8,366 nt of DNA from Anaerolineales bacterium (GCA_016789485.1 JAEURE010000101.1:1-8366); one strand, 5' to 3'; shown: positions 1 to 6,679, numbered from the stretch's first letter. The notes: generated from the sequence alone by a model not told the origin. A program made the numbers and translations.

Positions 1-902
1 AATTCCGCGGCAAACGCAAAAAGGTTGTCATGTCACCCACCGTGCATCCGCAATACCGCGAAGTCATTCGCACGTATTCACAAGGCATGGGATTGGAAGA
101 AGCCGGGGATGACGCATCAGCTGATCTCGAAGTCGGACCCGAAGCATTGATGTCCCTCATCGATGACAAGACCATGCTCGTCGTTGTCCAATATCCCGAT
201 TTCTTTGGCCGCATCCACGATTACACAAAACTCATTGAAGATGCGCATGCAAAAGGTGCGCTGGTTTGCATCGTTGCGAATCCAACCGCGCTGCTCATGC
301 TAAAAACTCCCGCATCCATGGGCGCGGATATTGTTGTTGGTGAAGCGCAGCCTTTCGGCATCCCGCTTTGGTACGGCGGACCGTATCTCGGATTCTTCAC
401 CACCAAAAAATCCTACGTTCATAAAATGGCGGGACGTCTCGTCGGCGAAACTGTTGATGTTCGCGGCAATCGCTCGTATGTGCTCACCCTCACCGCGCGC
501 GAACAACACATCAAACGCGAACGCGCCACATCCAACATCTGCACCAATCAAGGTTTGCTTGCACTTGCGGCGGCTGTTTACATGTCCACGCTTGGCAAGA
601 CTGGTCTGCAGGAAGTTGCGAATCTCTGCTATCAAAAAGCACATTATGCCGCCAGTGAATTGAGCAAGATCGACGGCTTCGGTCTGTGCTTCATGGAGCC
701 GTTCTTCCACGAGTTTGTTTTGTGTTGTCCCAAGCCCGCGAGCGAAGTCAATCAATACCTGCTCGATAACGGCATCCTCGGCGGCTACGATCTCAGCAAG
801 GATTATCCCGCGCTGCAAAATCACATCCTCGTTGCTGTCACCGAAATGAACAGCAAAGATGAAATTGACACACTCGTTGAAATCTTAAAGGAGATGAAAT
901 AA
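1..902 (+). CDS. gcvPA: Glycine dehydrogenase (decarboxylating) subunit 1, P-protein alpha chain, 5'-truncated by window edge
   Basis: The reading frame is open from base 3 and its translation upstream of the first ATG (base 30) continues family-like sequence (FRGKRKKVVMSPTVHPQYRE), so the true start lies outside the window and the ATG at 30 is internal. About 299 residues are visible, roughly the C-terminal two thirds of a chain that is usually near 445 residues. The fold-type I PLP-enzyme body is recognisable, including the hallmark TAREQHIKRERATSNICTNQ stretch around bases 493-552 and the EPFFHEFVL segment near 697-720. GcvPA pairs with GcvPB to decarboxylate glycine and pass the aminomethyl group to the lipoyl arm of GcvH, in the cytoplasm. 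The subunit 2 gene follows with a 1-nt overlap. No frameshift or internal stop is seen. The assignment is secure; only the missing 5' end is unknown. Confidence 0.95.
   Translation, partial: FRGKRKKVVMSPTVHPQYREVIRTYSQGMGLEEAGDDASADLEVGPEALMSLIDDKTMLVVVQYPDFFGRIHDYTKLIEDAHAKGALVCIVANPTALLMLKTPASMGADIVVGEAQPFGIPLWYGGPYLGFFTTKKSYVHKMAGRLVGETVDVRGNRSYVLTLTAREQHIKRERATSNICTNQGLLALAAAVYMSTLGKTGLQEVANLCYQKAHYAASELSKIDGFGLCFMEPFFHEFVLCCPKPASEVNQYLLDNGILGGYDLSKDYPALQNHILVAVTEMNSKDEIDTLVEILKEMK
887..893 (+). promoter_or_regulatory. Ribosome binding site of gcvPB inside the end of gcvPA
   Basis: AAAGGAG lies 8 nt before the ATG at 902, inside the last codons of gcvPA. The gcvPA stop TAA (900-902) shares its final A with that ATG. 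This arrangement fixes the gcvPB start and suggests translational coupling, which would help keep the two chains at equal amounts. Confidence 0.8.
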
Positions 903-2389
903 TGGCTACCGTGATCGAACCCACCATTTTTGAACTCTCCTCGCCCGGGCGACGCGGTGTTAAGATGCCCGCCTCAGACGTACCGGCAACTGCCCTGCCT
1001 CCCAAAAATTTACTGCGCTCAGACCTTCCCCTGCCCGAGCTCGCTGAAGTGGATGTTGTCCGCCATTACATGAAACTCAGCAAATTCAACTACAGCGTAG
1101 ACGATGGCTTCTATCCTTTGGGTTCCTGCACCATGAAGTACAACCCAAAGATCAATGAAGATACCTGCCGCCTGCCAGGTTTCCTCTACACTCATCCATT
1201 ACAGCCGATTGAAACCGTGCAAGGCAACCTCGCGTTGATGTTCGAAATGCAGGAATGGCTCAAAGAGATCAGCGGATTCCCCGGCGTGACCTTGCAGCCT
1301 GCTGCTGGCGCACACGGCGAGTTCACCGGCGTGCTGATGATGGCGGCGTATCACAAGTCCCGCGGCGATATGAAGCGCACCAAGATGCTCATTCCCGATG
1401 CAGCACATGGGACAAACCCCGCTTCCGTCGGCATGTTGGGATTCAGTGTCATTACTATTCCATCTGACTCGCGCGGCAATGTTGACTTGAAAGCCCTCGA
1501 AGCGGCCTGCGACGATACTGTCGTCGGCATGATGCTTACCAACCCGAATACCCTCGGCATGTTCGATGAAAACATTGAAAAAGTCGTGAACATGGTGAAA
1601 GATTGCGGCGGCCTGATGTACGGCGATGGCGCAAACCTGAACGCCTTGCTTGGCATCGTCCGCCCCGGCGATCTCGGTTTTGATGTAATGCACTTCAACC
1701 TGCACAAAACCTTCTCCGTCCCGCACGGCGGCGGCGGACCTGGCTCCGGCCCCGTTGGTGTCAGCCAGCGTCTTATAGATTTTCTACCTGCGCCTCTCGT
1801 TGGGATCATTGAGGAAGGCGATCACGAAACTGCTCCGTTGTATGGCTTCGTCACCCCCAAGCAATCCATTGGCCGCATGAAAGCTTTTCACGGTCACTTC
1901 GGCGGCGGGCTGGTACGCTCGTACACATATATCGCCATGCACGGACCTGATGGCTTAAAAGATATTTCGCAGTATGCGGTGCTCAATGCCAATTATTTGC
2001 AGGCACGTTTGCGCGACACCTACAAGATTCCGTATGACCGCATCTGCATGCATGAGTTCGTGATGGAAGGCCAGTTCGAAGGCAGTGACATCCGCGCGCT
2101 GGATATCTCCAAACGCCTGATGGATTACAACTTCCACCCACCCACAAACTATTTCCCGCTCATCGTCCACGAAGCGTTGATGATCGAACCCACCGAAACG
2201 GAAAACAAGGATACCCTTGATCGTTTCGCCGATGCGCTCATCAAGATTGCGGAGGAAGCCAAGACCCAGCCCGAACTGCTCCACAACGCGCCAAGCACCA
2301 CCCAATTCGGCCGTATGGACGAGGTTAAAGCAGCGAGAGAGTTGGTTCTGTGCTGCTGGCTGCCCGAAAATTACGAGACAATGAAATAA
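902..2389 (+). CDS. gcvPB: Glycine dehydrogenase (decarboxylating) subunit 2, P-protein beta chain
   Basis: This is a complete 495-residue chain, close to the usual length for the subunit 2 family. It carries the catalytic PLP site: the Schiff-base lysine is K269 in NLHKTFSVPHGGGGPG, where the glycine-rich stretch after the lysine is typical of P-proteins. Other family signatures are YPLGSCTMKYNPK (residues 71-83), QPAAGAHGE (132-140) and DAAHGTNPAS (166-175). With GcvPA it decarboxylates glycine and loads the lipoyl group of GcvH; the cycle yields CO2, ammonia, NADH and methylene-tetrahydrofolate. The start at 902 is supported by AAAGGAG 8 nt upstream and by the TAATG overlap with gcvPA. A strong terminator 10 nt after the stop makes gcvPB the last gene of its operon. 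gcvT and gcvH may lie upstream, outside the window. Nothing looks broken. Confidence 0.97.
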   Translation: MATVIEPTIFELSSPGRRGVKMPASDVPATALPPKNLLRSDLPLPELAEVDVVRHYMKLSKFNYSVDDGFYPLGSCTMKYNPKINEDTCRLPGFLYTHPLQPIETVQGNLALMFEMQEWLKEISGFPGVTLQPAAGAHGEFTGVLMMAAYHKSRGDMKRTKMLIPDAAHGTNPASVGMLGFSVITIPSDSRGNVDLKALEAACDDTVVGMMLTNPNTLGMFDENIEKVVNMVKDCGGLMYGDGANLNALLGIVRPGDLGFDVMHFNLHKTFSVPHGGGGPGSGPVGVSQRLIDFLPAPLVGIIEEGDHETAPLYGFVTPKQSIGRMKAFHGHFGGGLVRSYTYIAMHGPDGLKDISQYAVLNANYLQARLRDTYKIPYDRICMHEFVMEGQFEGSDIRALDISKRLMDYNFHPPTNYFPLIVHEALMIEPTETENKDTLDRFADALIKIAEEAKTQPELLHNAPSTTQFGRMDEVKAARELVLCCWLPENYETMK

Positions 2390-2399
2390 AAGAGTAGAC

Positions 2400-2438
2400 A
2401 AAAACAGGCCGCAGACTAAATCTCTGCGGCCTGTTTTT
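2400..2438 (+). terminator. Intrinsic terminator of the gcvPA-gcvPB operon
   Basis: CAGGCCGCAGA (2405-2415) pairs perfectly with TCTGCGGCCTG (2423-2433): an 11-bp GC-rich stem with a 7-nt loop, followed by TTTTT. Five A residues in front (2400-2404) match the U-run, so the structure could also stop transcription from the other strand, although no convergent gene is present here. Confidence 0.93.
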
Positions 2439-2466
2439 ATTTTAAAAGAAACTTTTATTCGACAAA

Positions 2467-2483
2467 TTGGTTTTCACAACCAA
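2467..2483 (+). repeat. Short inverted repeat just upstream of the DinB-like gene
   Basis: TTGGTT (2467-2472) and AACCAA (2478-2483) form a perfect 6-bp inverted repeat around a TTCAC spacer. The right arm touches the ribosome binding site of the gene at 2498 (AAAGGA, 2482-2487). It could be a small operator or a weak hairpin near the RBS. At this length it could also be chance. Confidence 0.35.
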
Positions 2484-2497
2484 AGGAAAATTTATCC

Positions 2498-3034
2498 ATG
2501 ACACCGATCAACTCAAAATTGGAAATAATTTCAGCAATCAAAGACTCAGGACTACGGGCACAAAGCTGGTTTTTAGCAATCCCCGCAAAAGATTTTTTCC
2601 ATCGCGAAGGCGCAGCCTGGTCTGCTTCAGATAACGTGGATCATATTATTAAGGCAATCAAACCCGTGGCAAAAGCCCTGGGTTTGCCCAAACTGGCTCT
2701 ACAGACAATGTTTGCAAAACCTGAAAATCCTTCCAGAACCTATAATGAAATCTGTTCCATTTACCGCGCTGAAATCGCAAAAGGAGCGCAGGCATCCGGA
2801 ACTTTTCTCCCAGATCAGACTCCCCCAGCCAACCCCGAAGAGAAAAAAGCGGAACTCCTGAGTCTATTGGACAACATTATGGAAAAACTCATTACGGCTG
2901 TTGAAAAATGGGATGACAAGGAATTGGACGAAGCACAACTCCCACATCCCATATTAGGGAAACTTACCTTACGCGAGATGCTGTATTTCACCATTTACCA
3001 TAATCTGCGCCATGCCAGCCAGGAAGGCGATTAG
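2498..3034 (+). CDS. DinB/YfiT-like four-helix-bundle protein, putative metal-dependent
   Basis: The product is a 178-residue, mostly helical, soluble protein with no signal peptide. It matches the layout of the DinB/YfiT superfamily: a first helix, then a WSASDNVDHI segment (residues 41-50), and near the C-terminus a helix reading REMLYFTIYHNLRHASQ. The family's three metal-binding histidines appear to be present as H49, H168 and H172; the spacing HxxxH in the last helix is typical. Related proteins act as thiol-dependent transferases (bacillithiol, mycothiol or glutathione S-transfer) or have no known role. The start is supported by AAAGGA 10 nt upstream. It sits between a terminator and a promoter-like sequence, so it is probably a single-gene unit with no informative partner. 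The fold is fairly sure from the motif pattern; the substrate is unknown. Confidence 0.75.
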   Translation: MTPINSKLEIISAIKDSGLRAQSWFLAIPAKDFFHREGAAWSASDNVDHIIKAIKPVAKALGLPKLALQTMFAKPENPSRTYNEICSIYRAEIAKGAQASGTFLPDQTPPANPEEKKAELLSLLDNIMEKLITAVEKWDDKELDEAQLPHPILGKLTLREMLYFTIYHNLRHASQEGD

Positions 3035-3070
3035 CCGCTATTCAGAGCTTTCAAAATCGTGCGCCACTCC

Positions 3071-3085
3071 CCCTGCCCCGCAGGG
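3071..3085 (+). repeat. GC-rich inverted repeat directly before a -10-like box
   Basis: CCCTGC (3071-3076) and GCAGGG (3080-3085) form a perfect 6-bp inverted repeat with a CCC spacer. No U-run follows, so it is not a convincing terminator for the DinB-like gene. It lies where the spacer of the candidate promoter at 3087-3092 would be, which would suit an operator. Confidence 0.35.
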
Positions 3086-3086
3086 T

Positions 3087-3092
3087 TATAAT
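3087..3092 (+). promoter_or_regulatory. Candidate -10 box for the methyltransferase gene
   Basis: A perfect TATAAT lies 46 nt before the methyltransferase ATG, in the gap between two genes. No hexamer like TTGACA is found 16-18 nt upstream and there is no extended TG motif, so this would be a weak or activator-dependent promoter if real. Confidence 0.35.
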
Positions 3093-3138
3093 ACGTGGCA
3101 TTCAAAACCGCACCAAGAACCATGAAGAGGAGAGAAGT

Positions 3139-3942
3139 ATGCTCAACAAGCTGTTATTTCACCGTTTCCCCAACCTGAAAAGCTGGCTCACCCGCCTGCA
3201 ATATGAAATGGTCTCCGCGATCGATAAGGATAAAAATGCCATCTTCATGAACTTTGGATACACCGCCCACCATGAGGGCTATGAGCCCATTCCCCTCGAA
3301 AAAGAGGACGAGATCCACCGCTATCCAATGCAGTTATATCATCACGTGGCAAAGCATATTGATTGGAAAAATGCCGACGCGCTAGAAGTTAGCTCCGGGC
3401 GGGGCGGAGGCGCGAATTTCATTATGCGGCACTTCAAGCCAAAATCCTACACCGGCGTGGATTTTTCCACACGTGCCATCGAATTCTGCCGGGAACATTA
3501 CAAACTGGACGGCCTTAAATTTCATCACGGGAATGCAGAGGCTTTATCCTTCCCTGACAACTCCTTTGATGTGGTCCTGAACGTGGAAGCCTCGTTGTAC
3601 TATCCAAACATCGCCAAATTTTTTGCCCATGTCAAGAGGGTGCTCAAACCCAATGGCTATTTCCTCTATACCGATCTGCGCTATGAAGAAAAAGTTGAAA
3701 TCTGGCGCGCACAATTAAAAAACATGGGATTGACTCTGGTCAAAGAGGAAGACATTACAGATAATGTATTGAAGGCGATGGAAATGGACCGCGAACGCCG
3801 CATGGCATTGGTTGACAAATATGTGCCGGCAATTTTACGCAAGCAGTTCTATCACTTTGCCGGTCTTACGCCCAACTCGCCCAACGCTCTGCCGCATTTG
3901 GATAACCGCAGGTATTGGTACTTTGTCCTGCAAAAGGCGTAA
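3139..3942 (+). CDS. Class I SAM-dependent methyltransferase, phthiotriol/sterol-methyltransferase-like
   Basis: The 267-residue product carries a Rossmann methyltransferase core. Motif I is ALEVSSGRGGGA (residues 81-92), with the acidic SAM-ribose residue D108 in YTGVDFS. The adenine-side motif is HGNAEALSFPDNSFD (130-144), followed by NVEASLYYP and the RVLKPNGYFLYTDLR segment. Its body resembles the phthiotriol/phenolphthiotriol dimycocerosate methyltransferase group and related O- and C-methyltransferases acting on lipids or polyketides. The roughly 70-residue N-terminal extension before motif I is usual for that group. No polyketide, sterol or lipid synthesis gene lies nearby, so the substrate is not shown. 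The start is supported by AGGAG (3128-3132) 6 nt upstream; an ATG at 3122 is out of frame. It is probably a single-gene unit: a -10-like box precedes it and a terminator follows. The methyltransferase call is firm, the subfamily tentative. Confidence 0.85.
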   Translation: MLNKLLFHRFPNLKSWLTRLQYEMVSAIDKDKNAIFMNFGYTAHHEGYEPIPLEKEDEIHRYPMQLYHHVAKHIDWKNADALEVSSGRGGGANFIMRHFKPKSYTGVDFSTRAIEFCREHYKLDGLKFHHGNAEALSFPDNSFDVVLNVEASLYYPNIAKFFAHVKRVLKPNGYFLYTDLRYEEKVEIWRAQLKNMGLTLVKEEDITDNVLKAMEMDRERRMALVDKYVPAILRKQFYHFAGLTPNSPNALPHLDNRRYWYFVLQKA

Positions 3943-3978
3943 TGTCATAAAAATAAATCAGGGAAATTCACTGTATAA

Positions 3979-4016
3979 AAAACACTCGGCATGAAATAAT
4001 GACGAGTGTTTTATTT
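3979..4016 (+). terminator. Intrinsic terminator after the methyltransferase gene
   Basis: AAAACACTCG (3979-3988) pairs with CGAGTGTTTT (4003-4012). The stem continues past a single G-A mismatch with CAT (3990-3992) and ATG (3999-4001), leaving a 6-nt loop GAAATA. The tail is TTTTATTTC, where the first Ts also belong to the stem. Confidence 0.8.
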
Positions 4017-4048
4017 CATAATTTATCAATTCATTCAAGAGAGGTGCT

Positions 4049-5707
4049 GTGAAAAAAACTCCGTTTATTATGCTCGTGTCTATATTGGTTCTCGTTAGTC
4101 TGGTCCTGTCTGCCTGCGGCACGGATGAAGATCTGATTGACGAGGTATACACCGAGGAAGCCGCCACAGAAGCACCCGAACAACAATTCAGCGCACCGGG
4201 AGATGTGGTTTTTGATTTTGGTTTTACCCCCGAACAGAATGGATTCAGTTTCGAGAACTATGGCGATGACATCCCTGCCACCAATCTGACTGCGGATGAA
4301 TTGCGCCGCATGTTTGGTGATGAGGTCTGCGCGCAGATCAACAATGAAGAGTGCATTCTGACCCCGCCTGCCGAGCAATGGATGGAACAGATCAATGGCG
4401 ATATGGCGGGCGGTCACTGCGAAGGCATGGCTGTGCTCAGTCTGATGATGTACACCGGGCAGGTTTCTCCATCTGATTTTGGCGCCGACCTTGCCAGTGA
4501 GCTGGACATCAACAATGAAGACTTGCAGAAAGAGATCGCCTACTGGTGGGCAACACAAGCCGTTGACCCGACGGCATCAAGCGTCATCCGCGGCACTCCC
4601 ATGGAAATTTTGGAAACCATCAAACAGATGGATGTGAACGGGGAAACCTACACCATTGGCATTTACAATGACAGAGGCGACGGGCATGCCATCACGCCGT
4701 TTGGCGCGGAGGATAAAGGCGACGGCTTGTTTGCCATCCTTGTCTATGACAACAATTACCCCGGCGAAGTGCGCGAACTTTTCATTGACTCACGCGACAA
4801 CTCCTGGACATATGAAACTTCCATCAACCCGCAGGTCGAGACGGATGTCTGGTCGGGCAATGCGGATACAGAAACTCTTGACCTCACCCCTACTTCGGCT
4901 CGACTCGAGGTTCAAGCCTGTCCCTTTTGTGAAGGCGGATATTCCAGCATAAGCGGAAAAATGGCTGCTCCCGCCCAAGCAATGAACCAGATATTTCTTG
5001 ATGGTGAAGGCCACATTCTTATCACCGATGACAGCGGCAATCGCCTTGGTTATGTCGATGGAAAGATCATCAATGAAATTCAAGGGGCTTCCTACACCAA
5101 GTACCGCATGCTTGCCAGCGGGAATACGCCGGAGCCCATCTACTCAATCCCCGCCAATCTCGATGTGACCATCACCATTGACGGCACTAAACTGACCGAA
5201 GAAACTCTGACCGATCTTGTGATGATCGGCGCAGGTTTCAGCATTGGCGTGGAAGGCATTTATCTTGAGCCCGGCCAGGTGGATACTGCCTATTTCTATC
5301 CCACAGATGAAATGATCGCATACGAGACTACCTCAGACGAATCACCCAGCATTATCTTTGCCATCGAAAATCCAAATGCCGAGGCAGATTACTATTTTGA
5401 GTTGTACGGCACAGACATGGCCGGCGGCGGAACCATCACCGCCTGGCTCGACAGCAAGGCAGGCGACCTGCTCATCAACACTGAAAAATTGAATGGCGAA
5501 GGGTTCTTCAATTTCTATCTCACCCGCATTACCGATGAACTCGAAGAGGAATTCTACGCGGAAGATATCGTCCTCAAGGAAGGCGCGCTGGTCTATATCA
5601 ACTACGCCGAGTGGACAGACGCCAATCCCGAAGGCATGTATTTCGGCGTTGACCTCAACGGCGATGGCGAAATCGATGAGGAATATGCAGTAGGCGACGC
5701 GCAATAA
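4049..5707 (+). CDS. Secreted lipoprotein with a papain-like (C39-like) Cys-His-Asp/Asn core, unassigned function
   Basis: The product has 552 residues and a GTG start. This start gives a textbook lipoprotein signal: two lysines, a hydrophobic stretch (residues 5-19) and the lipobox LSAC with C23 as the lipidated residue. The RBS (GAGAGG, 4039-4044) is close, 4 nt away. An acidic linker follows (about 24-50). Residues 105-245 resemble papain-like cysteine peptidase or transglutaminase folds: C124 in GGHCEGMAVLSL, H213 in GDGHAITPFG, and D234/N235 in VYDNNYPG, in the Cys-His-Asp/Asn order. Whether it is an active peptidase is inference. A CPFC motif (C291, C294) follows; C94 and C102 are the only other cysteines. 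Residues about 310-530 look beta-rich with no family I recognise. The end holds DLNGDGEID (535-543), a calcium-loop-like motif. The protein is strongly acidic. It is flanked by terminators on both sides, so it is a single-gene unit acting at the cell surface. Confidence 0.8.
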   Translation: MKKTPFIMLVSILVLVSLVLSACGTDEDLIDEVYTEEAATEAPEQQFSAPGDVVFDFGFTPEQNGFSFENYGDDIPATNLTADELRRMFGDEVCAQINNEECILTPPAEQWMEQINGDMAGGHCEGMAVLSLMMYTGQVSPSDFGADLASELDINNEDLQKEIAYWWATQAVDPTASSVIRGTPMEILETIKQMDVNGETYTIGIYNDRGDGHAITPFGAEDKGDGLFAILVYDNNYPGEVRELFIDSRDNSWTYETSINPQVETDVWSGNADTETLDLTPTSARLEVQACPFCEGGYSSISGKMAAPAQAMNQIFLDGEGHILITDDSGNRLGYVDGKIINEIQGASYTKYRMLASGNTPEPIYSIPANLDVTITIDGTKLTEETLTDLVMIGAGFSIGVEGIYLEPGQVDTAYFYPTDEMIAYETTSDESPSIIFAIENPNAEADYYFELYGTDMAGGGTITAWLDSKAGDLLINTEKLNGEGFFNFYLTRITDELEEEFYAEDIVLKEGALVYINYAEWTDANPEGMYFGVDLNGDGEIDEEYAVGDAQ

Positions 5708-5743
5708 ATCAAAAGACGCTCCTTCGGGGGCGTCTTTTGATTT
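5706..5743 (+). terminator. Strong intrinsic terminator with UUCG tetraloop after the lipoprotein gene
   Basis: Bases 5706-5722 pair with 5727-5743 over 17 bp, with only one T-G wobble, around a C(TTCG)G tetraloop. The stop codon TAA (5705-5707) forms the base of the stem, and the U-run TTTT (5735-5738) lies inside the stem opposite AAAA. The symmetrical A/T arms would allow it to work in both directions. Confidence 0.93.
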
Positions 5744-5777
5744 ACAATATTGCATGAAACACCTCAGTTAATACTTC

Positions 5778-5783
5778 AAGGAG
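5778..5783 (+). promoter_or_regulatory. Ribosome binding site of the ferritin-like/VIT1 fusion gene
   Basis: AAGGAG lies 6 nt before the ATG at 5790, an ideal distance, and settles the start. It heads the first gene after a strong terminator, so a promoter is expected in 5744-5777. I could not find a well-spaced -35/-10 pair there. Confidence 0.75.
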
Positions 5784-5789
5784 CACATC

Positions 5790-6665
5790 ATGCAAACCAT
5801 CGGCGAAGACATTCGCAAAAAAATTATCCTCTTTCAAGAAACGGAAATTACCGAATATCACATTTACAAGCGCCTCGCAAAGCGCATCAAATCTGCAGAG
5901 AATGCAAAGATCCTGGACGCGATCGCTGAAGACGAATTACGTCATTACAATGGATGGAAGAAATACACAAATGAGGAAGTACAGCCAAAATGGATCAACG
6001 TTTGGTTTTACTATCTCGTCAGCATGCTGTTCGGTTTCACTTTTGGCGTCAAACTCATGGAGCAAGGTGAGGAGAAGGCACAAGTCAATTATGAAGCAGT
6101 TTCCAAAGTAATTCCCGAAGCAGCCGTCTATCAGGATGAAGAAGACAAACACGAGCATCAACTCATTGAAATGCTGGATGAAGAGCGGTTGCAGTACGCG
6201 GGGTCAGTCGTGCTTGGCTTGAATGACGCTCTCGTGGAATTAACAGGCGCTCTGGCCGGGCTGACACTTGCCCTGCAAAACGTAAAATTGATCGCCCTTT
6301 CAGGACTCATTACCGGCATTGCCGCATCCCTTTCGATGGCCGCCAGCGAATATCTCTCCACTCGCTCGGAAAAAACAAGCAAAAATCCTATCCGCGCCGC
6401 AGTGTACACAGGCATTGCCTACATCACTACAGTAACCCTGCTCATTTTGCCTTATCTACTTTTTGAAAACTATTATCTTGATCTCGCCATTGCGCTGACA
6501 ACCGCCGTAATCATTATTGCGATCTTCAATTATTACATTTCGATCGCCAAAGGCGAATCTTTTCGTGCAAGGTTTATTGAAATGGCAGGCCTGAGCTTAA
6601 GCGTGGCTGCCTTCTCATTTGTGATTGGATATTTCATCCGCCAATGGCTGGGAATTGAAATTTAG
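5790..6665 (+). CDS. Ferritin-like (rubrerythrin-type) domain fused to VIT1/CCC1 iron/manganese transporter
   Basis: The 291-residue product has two parts. Residues 1-135 form a ferritin-like helical bundle with diiron-type acids and histidines: E19/E22, ExxH at E49-H52, E94/E95, and ExxH at E118-H121. A hydrophobic helix (about 71-90) sits inside this part, as in related membrane-bound proteins. Residues 137-290 are the VIT1/CCC1 domain with five hydrophobic helices, starting with VLGLNDALVELTGALAGL and including GIAASLSMAASEYLS (176-190). D146 and M183 probably match the conserved transport-path Asp and Met of plant VIT1. The architecture resembles MbfA, a bacterial iron exporter. The likely role is to oxidise or bind Fe(II) (or Mn(II)) and move it across the cytoplasmic membrane. 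The loop after TM2 is only about 12 residues, so the usual cytosolic metal-binding insert of VIT1 is missing. It is probably the first gene of a three-gene operon; the next starts 14 nt on. Confidence 0.88.
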   Translation: MQTIGEDIRKKIILFQETEITEYHIYKRLAKRIKSAENAKILDAIAEDELRHYNGWKKYTNEEVQPKWINVWFYYLVSMLFGFTFGVKLMEQGEEKAQVNYEAVSKVIPEAAVYQDEEDKHEHQLIEMLDEERLQYAGSVVLGLNDALVELTGALAGLTLALQNVKLIALSGLITGIAASLSMAASEYLSTRSEKTSKNPIRAAVYTGIAYITTVTLLILPYLLFENYYLDLAIALTTAVIIIAIFNYYISIAKGESFRARFIEMAGLSLSVAAFSFVIGYFIRQWLGIEI

Positions 6666-6679
6666 CTCCAAGAGTATTC

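Noticed and set aside
1..5. Window begins with AATTC, as an EcoRI-cut end would
   Set aside because: A 5-base match is easily chance, and the gcvPA frame simply runs in from upstream; no vector sequence is seen.
300..824. 174-codon open frame on the - strand inside gcvPA
   Set aside because: It lies wholly within a strongly conserved gene on the other strand, has no recognisable domain and is explained by the codon bias of gcvPA.
1199..1809. Two overlapping - strand open frames (about 150-175 codons) inside gcvPB
   Set aside because: They are antisense shadows of a secure gene; His/Ala/Val-rich or Pro/Arg/Ser-rich low-similarity translations with no motif.
3071..3092. GC-rich hairpin as a terminator for the DinB-like gene
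   Set aside because: The stem is only 6 bp and is followed by TTATAATAC instead of a U-run; an operator or chance is more likely.
4031..4558. 175-codon open frame on the - strand over the start of the lipoprotein gene
   Set aside because: The + strand has a signal peptide, lipobox and family motifs in the same place; the antisense translation has none.
5741..5773. TTTACA (5741-5746) with TTAATA (5768-5773) as a promoter for the VIT1 fusion gene
   Set aside because: The 21-nt spacing is too long, and the alternative -35 TTGCAT (5750-5755) leaves only 12 nt. No pair is convincing.
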